This document shows, piece after piece, positions 35,064 through 44,895 of a DNA stretch of 64,000 nt (positions are counted from its first letter, which is position 1; each line of letters begins with the position of its first letter). This DNA comes from Nicotiana tabacum. Its lineage: Eukaryota; Streptophyta; Magnoliopsida; Solanales; Solanaceae. The DNA lies in the NCBI RefSeq assembly GCF_000715075.1, contig NC_134101.1:135236237-135300236 (forward strand), read 5' to 3'. The notes beneath the pieces were generated by a model. That model saw nothing but the letters and a program-made list of their open reading frames with translations. It ran no database searches and was not told where the DNA came from. The position numbers were made by a program, and so were the translations under genes.

Positions 35064-37637
35064 TGTAACGACCCGGCCGGTCGTTTCATGAGTTACCGCT
35101 CCGTTTTCTCCATTTCTGCTTCTTTATATGTTGTTCGGCTATATTTCATCGCATCGTGTTGGTTAGGTTGGGTTCAGAGTGGTTTTGTAGAGAAATGAGA
35201 CACTTAGTCTCTTAAGTTGGCCTTTTAGTTGGAAAAGTCAACCGGAAGTTGACTTGTGAGTAAACGATCTCGGAATTTGGTTTTTATGATCCGGATAGCT
35301 TCGGGAGGTGATTTGGAACTTAGGAGCATGATCGGAACGTGTTTTGGAGGTCCGGAGTAGATTTAGGTTTGAATTGGCGAAATTGGAATTTTGGCATTTT
35401 CCAGTTGATAGCGGAGATGTTGATATAGGGGTCGAAATGGAATTCCGGAAGTTGGAGTAGGTCTGTGGTGTCATTTGTGACGTGTGTACAAAAATTCAGG
35501 TCATTCAGACGAGGTTTTATAGACTTTTTGATCGAAATCGGAATTCGGAAGTTTTTGGAGTTCTTAGGCTTGAATCCGTGATTGATTTGATGTTGTTTTG
35601 AGTGTTCCGAAGGTTGGAACAAGTTTGAATGATGTTATGGGATGTGTTAGCATGTTTGGTTGAGGTCCCGAGGGCCTCGGGTGAGTTTCGGGTGGTTAAA
35701 CGGATCAAATTCATGTTTGAAAAGTTGTAGATTTTCTTCAGTTCTGTTGCAGGCATTTTTGTTCTTTGCGATCGCGTAGAATGGTCCGCGATCGCGTAGG
35801 CTTAGTCGAGCAGGGGTGAGATTTGTTCTATGCGATTGCGTAGGTAAGGGCGCGATCGCGTATGGCTGTGAAGTTATTGTTCGCGAACGCGGGGCCAGGG
35901 TCGCTCTCGCGTAGAAGGAAATGAGCTAGTGAGGAGTAGGCAGGCAGTTCTATGTGATCACGTGGGAGAGGCCGCGATCACGTGAGTTTGTAAAGCCAGT
36001 GCTTCGCGATCGCGTAGAGGTGTTCGTGATCGTGTAGGGTTAAATGGGGCCAGTCATCATTTGTGCTTTGCGATCGCAGAGCTATTTCCGCGATCGCGGT
36101 AAAGGAATTTTAAATAGCTGGGCAGAATATTTAAAAAGTCGTTTTCGCGATTTTTGGCCATAGTTCACCTTTTTTGAGTCGATTTTGGAGCTTCTTAGGG
36201 GAGATTGAAGCGGGAATTCAAGAGAACTTCTTTGAGGTAAGATTAGTGAGCCTAAAACTCGGTCCTATGTTGATTCTTACTTGTTTAAACATAAAATTAG
36301 TGGTATTTGAAGCCTAAATTTGGGAGTTAGGGCATAAAATTGGAGACTTTGATTTGAGGATTTGAGGGGTCGTTTGTGATCAGATTTTGATGTATTTGAT
36401 TTGTATGAACTCGTGAGAGTGTAAGGATTCTAGTTTTGTCATTTTTATTGGAATCCGAGATGTGGGCCCGGGGGTTAGGTTTGGCCAATTTCGGGATTTT
36501 TGATGTAAATTGGTTATTTTCGAGTGGACTTTGTTCCCTTAACATATTTTGATGGTATGAATCTGTTTTTGATCAGATTTGGAGCATCCGGAGGCTGAGT
36601 CGAGAGGCAAAGGCATCGCGAGCTAGAGTTTGGACCGGATTGAGGTAAGTAATGATTGTAAATGTTGTCCTGAAGGTATGGAACCCTGGATTTCACATTG
36701 TTGTGCTACTTTGAGGTGACGCACACGCTAGATGACGAGCATGCGGTCATGAATCATTGGGGATTGTGACTTAGTCCGCCCCGTATGATTGCTAAGTCGC
36801 ATATTTGATTGAAACCTGTTTAATATCATTGTGTTTTGGAAAGTATTATCATGTTTTGGTCTAAATGCCATATTTTGGCCTCGTGCCAACTGTTTTGGAC
36901 CCTTAGGGGATTTTTACTACTATTCCTCACTATTTGACTTTATATTTGTACTCAGTCATATTGTATTCTACTGTTTTCATAACTCAACCATATTTACTCT
37001 ATTTTGATATTTTAAATAATATTTTGGGCTGAGCATCATGTTTTTATTGTTGCCTGAGTGGCTTGAGAGATTTCTGACTGAGTGAGGCTGAGGGCTTCTA
37101 TTATGAGGATATTATAGGATCGGGCTGCGCGCCGCAGCAGGTTGTTACTGATTCATGATTATGAGGTCGAGGGCCTGATTTGTTACGCCACGAGGTGGCT
37201 TGTTATGAGGCCGAGGGCCAGTTTGATTATGCCACGAGATGGCTTGTTATAGCACTTGGGTTGTAGGAGCCCCTCCAGAGTCTGGATACACCTAGTAAGC
37301 GCGGGTACCCAGTGTGAGGTGTGATATTGCCCGAGGGGCTGTTGTTGTTTCATGTTATTGTCTGAAGGGATGATTAGCAGTGATTGAGAGATAGCCCGAG
37401 GGGCTAGTTCTATTGATATTTTTCCCGAGTTGTAGTTGCTCATGACTGGTGACACCCCGATGTCGGGCTGTGTTTTGATTTTGCATTGTTCTATTCTACT
37501 TTACATTTTGGGATTTTAGCTTATTAATGACTTTAAATGACTTAATATAATTGTTTGGGGTATTTTGGGGTTTGTGTCAGCTAGCCTAGTTTCAAGATAA
37601 GCGCCATCACGACCTGGTCCGTTTTAGGGTCGTGACA
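35064..37637 (+). repeat. 5' LTR of element 5
   Basis: 2574 bp, TGTAACGACCCGG to GGGTCGTGACA. A cluster of GCGATCGC palindromes lies at 35768-36097. Compared with the 3' LTR it lacks about 430 bp corresponding to about 43050-43490. The tip is a near-palindrome, ACGACC and GGTCGT around CGGCC. Confidence 0.88.
35768..36097. repeat. Cluster of GCGATCGC palindromes in the LTR
   Basis: Six exact GCGATCGC sites start at 35768, 35788, 35852, 36006, 36070 and 36090. Between them lie degenerate forms such as GCGATTGCG, CGCGAACGCG and GATCACGTG. Spacing is irregular (20 to 154 bp). Confidence 0.9.
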
Positions 37638-37639
37638 AG

Positions 37640-37652
37640 TTGGTATTAGAGC
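37640..37652 (+). other. Primer-binding site, element 5 (one mismatch)
   Basis: TTGGTATTAGAGC begins two bases after the LTR end and matches the initiator tRNA-Met site with one transition. Confidence 0.8.
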
Positions 37653-37836
37653 CTAGGCTACATAGGTCTCAAGAGTCATGAGCAGGTTTAGTAGAGTCTC
37701 GCGGATCGGTGCGAAGACGTCTGTATTTATCCTCGGGAGGCTGCAGAACCTTTATGAAAACTTCATATTCTTGAATTCTTGTCATGCGAATCTATTGATC
37801 CTAGTACTAAACTTCTGTTATTCTATTCTCTCACAG

Positions 37837-39340
37837 ATGGTGAGGACACGTGCTACCGATCAGGATGGATGACCACCAGTACCACTAGCTGGGGCCACTA
37901 GAGACCGAGGATGCGGTCGAGGCCGTGGTAGGGTCAGGGGTGTAGCCCGCACAGCAGCTAGGGCAGCACCTGCAGATTCACCAGCCGCCCAGTTCATGAT
38001 CAGGTCCCAGTTGTGGACGCTCCAGCAGCACCAGCTCAGTCACCGGTTGTGCCTATTGTTATTCCAGGCATTTAGGAGGCCCTGGCCCAGTTCTATCAGT
38101 GTGCACTGGCCTAGCTCAGGCGGTCTCAATTACTACAGCCCAGCTACTTCTCAGGCCGGGGGAGGTACTTAGACTCTCGCCGCTCGTACACCTGAGCAGG
38201 TCGTGCAGGGACTTCAAACACCGGAGGCACCTCCAGCCCAGCCGGTTGCAGCTACTCAGGACTATGTAGCTCATATTATGCTAGAGGACGAGCAGCATAG
38301 ATAAGAGAGGTTTGGTAGACTTCTGCCTCTGACTTTCAGTGGTGTAAAGGGCGAGGATCCAAGGTTTCTTGGACAAGTGTCAGAGGATGCTTCAGACCGC
38401 GAGTATTCTGGAGACCAGTGGGGTCTCGTTCACTACTTTCCAGTTCTCAGGGGCTGCACTTAGATGGTGGGAGTCTTACGAGAGGCGTAGGCTGGTTGAC
38501 GCAGCGCCCCTTTCTTGGCAGTAGTTCTCCATTATCTTCCTGGAAAAGTTTGTACCTGAGTCTCACCGAGAGGAGTTGTACAGGTAGTTCAAGAAGCTTC
38601 ATCAGGGTGATAGATATGTTACATAGTATGAGATGTGGTTCTCTGAGTTAGCTCGTCATGCGGTCTAGTTGGTTCCCACAACTTGAAAGAGGATTGGGAG
38701 GTTTATAGATGGCCTCGGTTTTCAGCTTTGGTTGCTTATGACCACAGAGAGAGTATCTGGTGCTACCTTTGATGAGGTTGTTGACATAGCTCGACAGATT
38801 GAGATGGTTCGTGGTCAGGAGAGGATTGAGAGGGAGGCTAAGAGGCCTCGTGGTTAGGGTGGATTCAGTGGTACTCCTCATGGGGGTCAGTTTCAGCACG
38901 ATAGAGGCCGTCTATTCAGGCATGCTCGGTCAGCTCACCCAAGTTATCGTGGGGCATCATTGGGTCATGGTTCTCACAGTTCTCATCAGAGCCATTCATC
39001 ACTTAGTGCCCTTCTAGCCTAGAGTTCGTCTCGCGCTTCGTCAGTTCAGGGCTCTTCTATGCCAGGTTCTTCTGCTACTCATCCCGGTGTTAGGCGTTCC
39101 CTTTAGTCCCCGTCTCCAGCACCAGGGAGTTGTTATGAGTATGGAAAGTTGGGTCACATATGTAGGCAATGTCCTCATCGTCTTAGGGGTTCATCTCAGC
39201 AGAGGAGTCAGCCATCGACTTTAGTGCCAGTTACTTTACCACCCACCACCCACCACCCAGCCAGCTAGGGGTGGACGACAATCAGCTAGGGGTCGCCCCA
39301 GAGGGGGAGGTCGATCAGGTGGTGGTCAGGCCCGTTTCTA
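37837..39340 (+). pseudogene. Gag, element 5 (broken)
   Basis: The start is the ATG at 37837 (MVRTRATDQDG), after about 200 bp of leader, and is followed at once by TGA. The capsid core is readable in pieces: TTFQFSGAALRWWESYERRR, FLEKFVPESHREELYR and FDEVVDIARQIEMVRGQERIEREAKRPRG. The zinc knuckle reads CYEYGKLGHICRQCP, where the second Cys is now Tyr. At least six in-frame TAG stops interrupt it, several at places where Gln (CAG) would be expected. Confidence 0.82.
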
Positions 39341-39600
39341 TGTACTCCCAACTAGACCCGATGTTATTGCTTCAGATGATGTGATTACAGGTATTGGCTC
39401 AATCTGCCACAGAGATGCCTCTGTATTATTTGATCCTGGTTCCACTTTTTCATATGTGTCATCATATTTTTCTCGTTATTTGGATACGCCCCGTGAGTCT
39501 CTTGTTTTATCTGTTCGTGTATCTACTCCAGTGGGTGATACTAATTAAGGACCGTGTGTATCGGCCGTGTGTGGTGACTATTAGGGGTCTGGAGACCCAA
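39341..39600 (+). pseudogene. Aspartic protease, element 5 (frameshifted)
   Basis: [29 protein letters not shown] contains the DPG active-site triplet and is followed by [11 protein letters not shown] and a TAA. A frameshift near 39550-39600 separates it from the second half ([38 protein letters not shown] is in the RT frame). The usual GMDWL is GIDLL here. Confidence 0.8.
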
Positions 39601-40584
39601 GTGGACCTATTGTTGCTTTGTATGGTGGACTTCGATGTGATATTGGGCATAGATTTGCTATCTCCATGGCATGCTATTTTGGACTGTCATGCTAAGACAG
39701 TAACGTTGGCTATGCCAGGTGTGCCACGGATTGAGTGGAGAGGTTCGACTGATTTTGTCCCCAGTAGGGTGATTTCGTTCTTAAAGGCCCACCGGATGGT
39801 TGGGAAAGGTTGTCTTTCATACTTAGCCTTTGTGAGGGATGTTAGTGTAGAGACTCCTAATATTGATTCTGTTCCTGTAGTGAGGGATTTTCCTGATGTG
39901 TTTCCTGCAGACCTGTCGGGCATGCCACCGGACAGGGATATTGATTTTGGTATTGATCTGGCGCCGAGCATTCAGCCCATTTCTATTCCATCGTATCGTA
40001 GGGCACCAACGGAGTTGAAGGAGCAGCTTCAGGAACTTCTTGATAAGGGGTTTATTCGGCATAGTGTGTCGCCTTGGGGTGCACCTGTTCTATTTGTAAA
40101 GAAGAAGGATGGCACGATGAGGATATGCATTGATTATAGGCAGTTGAACAAAGTTACAATCAAGAACAAGTATCTTTTGCCTCGTATCGATGATTTATTT
40201 GACCAGCTTCAGGGAGCGAGAGTGTTCTCTAAGATTGATCTCCATTCAGGGTATCACCAGTTGAAGATCAGGGACTCAGATATTCTTAAGACAACTTTCA
40301 GGACCCGATATGGTCATTATGAGTTCCTTGTGATGTCTTTTGGGCTGACCCAATGCTCCAGTATCGTTTATGCATTTGATGAATAGCGTGTTTCAGCCTT
40401 ATATCGACTCGTTCATGATTGTTTTCATTGATGATATTCTGGTGTACTCGCGTAGTCAGGAGGAGCACCCGGAGTATTTGAGAGTTGTGTTGCAGAGATT
40501 GAGGGAGGAGAAGCTTTATAAAAAGTTCTTCAAATGTGAGTTTTGGCTCAGTTCAGTGGCTTTCTTGGGGAATGTGGTGTGAGG
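39601..40584 (+). pseudogene. Reverse transcriptase, element 5 (frameshifted)
   Basis: The longest open piece of pol (39394-40386) has the protease end, the [16 protein letters not shown] linker, [51 protein letters not shown] and [10 protein letters not shown] one-base shift near 40350 moves the catalytic FIDDILVYS box into the next frame (40370-40582). The gene is otherwise full length, so the element lost RT activity by small lesions. Confidence 0.88.
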
Positions 40585-41265
40585 GTATTTAGGTTGATCC
40601 GAAAAAGATAGAGGCATTTCAGAGTTGGCCCAGTCCATCCTCAACCATAAAGATTTGCAGCTTTCTTGGTTTGGCGGGTTATTACCATCGATTCGTTCAT
40701 GGATTTTTATCTATAGCATCACCCTTGACCAAATTGACTCAAAAAGGGTGTTCCATTCAGGTGGTCGAATGAGTGTGAGGAGAGCTTTCACAAGCTCAAG
40801 ACTGCCTTGACCACAGCTCTAGTGTTAGTTTTGCCATCAGCTTCAGGTTCATATACCGTGTATTGTGATGCTTCGAGAGTTGGTATTGGGTGTGTGTTGA
40901 TGCAGGAGGGTATAATCATTGCTTATGCTTCTCGTTAGTTGAAGCCCCATAAGAAGAACTACCCCGTTCATGATCTAGAGTTGGCTATCATTGTTCACGC
41001 GTTGAAGATTTGGAGGCATTATTTGTATGGTGTGTCTTCTGAGGTGTTTACTGATCATCGTCGCCTCCAGCACTTGTTCAAGCAGAAGGATCTCAATTTG
41101 AGGCAACAGAGATGGTTGGAGCTGCTAAAGGACTATGATATTACTATTTTGTACCATCCGGGGAAGGCCAATATAGTGGTCGATGCCTTGAGTAGGAAGG
41201 CGGTGAGTATGAGCAGTCTTGCATTTATTCCTGCTGGGGAGAGACCTCTTGCAGTTGATTTTTAG
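40585..41265 (+). pseudogene. RNase H, element 5 (broken)
   Basis: YCDASRVGIGCVLMQEG, AYASR then [46 protein letters not shown] and [15 protein letters not shown] are the standard blocks. The Asp and Glu of the active site are kept, but the domain is split by the TAG near 40938 and by shifts upstream. Confidence 0.85.
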
Positions 41266-41995
41266 GCCTTGGCCAATCGGTTCGTGAGGTTGGATATTTC
41301 GGAGCTCAATCGAGTATTGGCTTGTGTGATTTCTCGGTTTTCTTTATTTGATCGATCAGAGAGCGCAAGTATGATGATCCTCATTTGCTTGTCCTTAAGG
41401 ACAGAGTTCAGCATGACAATGCCAGAGATGTGACTATTGGTTATAATGGGGTGTTGAGGAAGCACGGGCGGATATGTGTGCCCAATGTAGATAGACTTCG
41501 GGAGTTGATTCTAATGGAGGCCCATAGCTCACGGTATTCCATTCATCCAGGTGCCGCAAAGATGTATCAAGATCTGAGACAGCATTATTGGTGGAGGAGA
41601 ATGAAAAAGGACATTGTAGGATTTGTAGCTCGGTGTCTCAATTGTCAGTGGGTGAAATATGAGCATCAGAGACCGGATGGCTTGCTTCAGCAGATGGATA
41701 TTCCAGAGTGGAAGTGGGACTGGATCATCATGGATTTTGTAGTTGGACTCCCACGGACTTTGAAGAAGTTCGATGCTATTTGGGTGATTGTAGATCGGCT
41801 GACCAAGTCCGTGCACTTCATTCTTATGTGTACTACCTATTCTTCAGAGCGGTTGACAGAGATCTATATCTGGGAGATTGTTCATTTGCATGTTGTCCCA
41901 GTTTCCATCATTTCAGATAGAGGTACTCAGTTTACTTTGCAGTTTTGGAGAGCCGTGCAGAGAGAGTTGGATACTCAGGTTGAGTTGAGCATACC
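41266..41995 (+). pseudogene. Integrase, element 5, truncated at an LTR junction
   Basis: The HHCC zinc domain (EAHSSRYSIHPGAAKMYQDL, CLNCQ) and the first half of the core are open in one frame: VIVDRLTKSVHF with catalytic Asp 1 and ISDRGTQF with Asp 2. The frame then passes at 41995/41996 into LTR sequence, so the catalytic Glu, the C-terminal domain and the polypurine tract are gone. The predicted C-terminus after VELS is LTR-encoded and meaningless. Confidence 0.88.
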
Positions 41996-43698
41996 TTTGA
42001 GGGGTCGTTTGTGGTCGGATTTTGATGTATTTGATATGTATGAACACATGAGAGTGTAAAGATTCTAGTTTTGTGCTTTTTATCAGAATTCGAGACATGG
42101 TCCCGAGGGTCGGGTTTGGCCGATTTCGGAATTTTTGACATAAATTGGTTATTTTCGAGTGGGCTTTGTTCCCTTAGCATATTTTGATGGTATAAATCTA
42201 TTTTTGGATAGATTTGGAGCATCCGGAGACCGAGTCGAGAGGCAAAGGCATCGCAGACTAGAGTTTGGACCGGATTGAGGTAAGTAATGATTGTAAATGT
42301 TGTCCTAAGGGTAAAAACCCCGAATTTCACATCATTGTGCTACTTTAAGGTGAGCACACGCTAGATGACGAGCATAGGGTCATGCGCCATTGGGGATTGT
42401 GACTTAGTCCGTCCCGTATGACTGTTAAGTCGCATATTTGATTGAAAACTATTTGATATCATTGTGTTTTGGAAAGTATTATCATGTTTTGGGTTGAATG
42501 CCATATTTGGATCTCGTGCCAATTGTTTTGGACTCTTAGGGGATTTTTACTACTATTCCTCACTATTTGACTTCATATTTGTACTCAGTCATGTTGTATT
42601 CTACTGTTTTCATAACTCAACCATATTTACTCCGTTTTGATATTTTAAATGATATTTTGGGCTGAGCTTCAAGTTTTACTATTGCCCGAGTGGCTTGAGA
42701 GATTTCTGACTGAGTGAGGCCGAAGGCATGTGTTGTGAGTATATTATGGGATCGGGTTGTGCACCGCAGCAAGTTGTTACTAATTTATGATTATGATGTC
42801 GAGGGCGTAATTTGTTACGCCATGAGGTGGCTTGTTTTGAGGCCAAGGGCTAGTTTGATTATGCCACGAGATGGCTTGTTATAGCGCTTGGGCTGTAGGA
42901 ACCCCTCCGGAGTCTGAACACCCCAGTGAGCGCAGGTACCTAGTGTGAGATGTGATATTGCCCGAGGGGCTATTGTTGTTTCATGTTTTACCCGAGGGGA
43001 TGATTAGGAGTGATTGCGAGATAGCCCGAGGGGCGGTTGTGGTACATGTTTTGCCCGAGGAGCTGTTTACATTTTTATCCTTTTTCTTACTGCTTTCATC
43101 ACTCGTTTGAAACTATTGAAAAATGTTTTAAAAAGGTTTTACTGAACTGAGATATTTTTATGAGTTTTACTGCTATACTGCATTGTTCTGGACTTGTACT
43201 ATTTTGTTGTAGCGTTATGATGTGGTTTACGTGTTTTCTTACTGCTCAACTGCCTTTACTTTTATTACTTACTGAGTTGGCGTACTTACATTACTTCTTG
43301 CACTCTGTGTGCAGATCCAAGAGTCTCGGGTCACGCTAGTGAGTGCTGATTTGTCTTCCAACAGGCTTTCGGAGTTGACTAGGTAGCTGCTTGGTGTTCG
43401 CAGGCCAGTGCTTCTCCTTCCTATCTTTATTTAGCTTTGTATTAGCCTTGTTTCAGACTATGTTGTCTTTTTTTCATATTTCTAGACGATTTGTAGTTTC
43501 TCATGACTGGTGACACCCCGATGTCGGGCCGTGTTTTGATTCCGCACAGTTCTATGCTACCTTACATTTTGGGATTTTAGCTTATTAATGACTTTAAATG
43601 ACTTATTATAATTGTTTGGTTGATTTTGGGGTTTGTGTCGGTTGGCCTAATTTCACGATAGACGCCATCACGACCGGATCCGTTTTAGGGCCGTAACA
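41996..43698 (+). repeat. Truncated 3' LTR of element 5
   Basis: Matches the 5' LTR from 36361 onward (shared text TTTGAGGGGTCGTTTG, then GAGTGTAA). The first 1297 bp are missing. It ends GGGCCGTAACA at 43698. It keeps a block of about 430 bp absent from the 5' LTR. Confidence 0.88.
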
Positions 43699-44181
43699 AA
43701 AAGAAAGCAAATATTTTTTCTAAAGATATAGCCTACTGCCCTATCTTAACTCATAATTTATAATAAATTAAGTTTAAAGGTAAAAACAACACCCCTATCT
43801 TAACTAATTATAAAGATAAAGATGGAGGTATTATCAATACATTCAAATGGTGCTCATAATAACAATGATAATTTATACATATATACAAGGAATAAAGTTT
43901 GTACTATAGTTAAGCCAAGTGGCAGGCTACTAGAAAGCTAGTTGGTAATTTAGAATAATATTTATAATAATATTTAATTTAAATTGACAGGTAAGATATT
44001 TTTGAATTTAGATGGAAAGATAGTAAATAAGATTCTTTTGAATTTGATCAGAAAGAAAGTGAATATTTTTTCTAAAGATATAGTCTACTGCCCTATCTTA
44101 ACTAATAAATTAAAAGAAAAAAAAAAATTAAAGGTAAAAATAACACCCCAATTTTTATTAATTATAATGATAAAGATGGAG

Positions 44182-44213
<32 letters not shown>

Positions 44214-44631
44214 GAAGAAGAAGAAGTAGAAGAAGAAGAAGAAGAAGAAGAAAATTAATCTATGTATTCACTGTCTATTGATTTCGTAAATAAATTGGCT
44301 CAATTCTTTTTCAAACTTTTGAATTGAAAAATAAACAAAACAAATCTTATCCAAGCTTGTGAATAGGAAAAGAAAACTCCAATGCCTAAAAATTTTGGTG
44401 AAGTATAAGAAAATATGAGCAGATACTCTTCTATTTTTTTCTATTATTGGATTAAATATAAAATAAAATAAACCTATAAGATTTTATAGTAAAAAAAATA
44501 ATATACAAAGAGGTAGCAGAAATAGTGTGAGAGAATTTATAATTTAAAATAAGTAAATAAATAAAATAAAGATAATAAATGAATAATAATGAATAATATT
44601 ATTAATAAATTTAAATATTAGTATGAGTAGT
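43699..44631. other. AT-rich repeat copies and trinucleotide microsatellites
   Basis: This resumes the repeat broken at 35063, then has a further copy from about 43885 (GGAATAAAGTTTGTACT, CAAGTGGCAGGCTA) to about 44180. (AAT)n is at 44183-44212 and (GAA)n at 44213-44253. No gene is seen. Confidence 0.65.
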
Positions 44632-44895
44632 TGTAACGACCGGGCCGGTCGTTTTGAGAGTTGTATCCTCGTTTTCCCATTTCCTACTTTTTTGTGATCT
44701 ACAGCTATATTATGACTTACCGTGTTAGTTGGTTCGGGTCCAGAGTGATTTCGGAGTGAATTGAGGCACTTAGTCTCTTAATTGAAAGCTTAAGTTAGAA
44801 AAGTTAACCGGATGTCGATTGATGTGTAACGACCTCGGATTTGAATTTTGATGGTTCCGTTAGCTCCGTTAGGTGATTTTGGACATAGGAACCTG
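44632..44895 (+). repeat. Tekay-type LTR fragment
   Basis: 264 bp starting TGTAACGACCGGGCC, similar to the first part of the LTR at 35064 (CACTTAGTCTCTTAA, AAGTTAACCGGA-like and ACCTCGGATTTG-like blocks). It stops where the Ogre LTR tip begins. It is probably the left part of an LTR into which the Ogre element inserted. Confidence 0.75.

Larger units (their letters stand above)
35064..43698 (+). mobile_element. Ty3/gypsy Tekay/Del-type retrotransposon with truncated 3' LTR (element 5)
   Basis: Plus-strand order: 5' LTR 35064-37637, primer-binding site, leader, gag, protease, RT, RNase H, integrase, then directly a 3' LTR missing its first 1.3 kb (41996-43698). The flanks are GAAAG on the left and AAAAG on the right, a target duplication with one mismatch. 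The related repeat copy near 44040-44110 shows the likely empty-site sequence. Many CAG-to-TAG and CGA-to-TGA type stops are present. Confidence 0.88.

Noticed and set aside
41385..42059. A full-length integrase-like protein.
   Set aside because: The last part is LTR sequence, and the catalytic Glu is missing.
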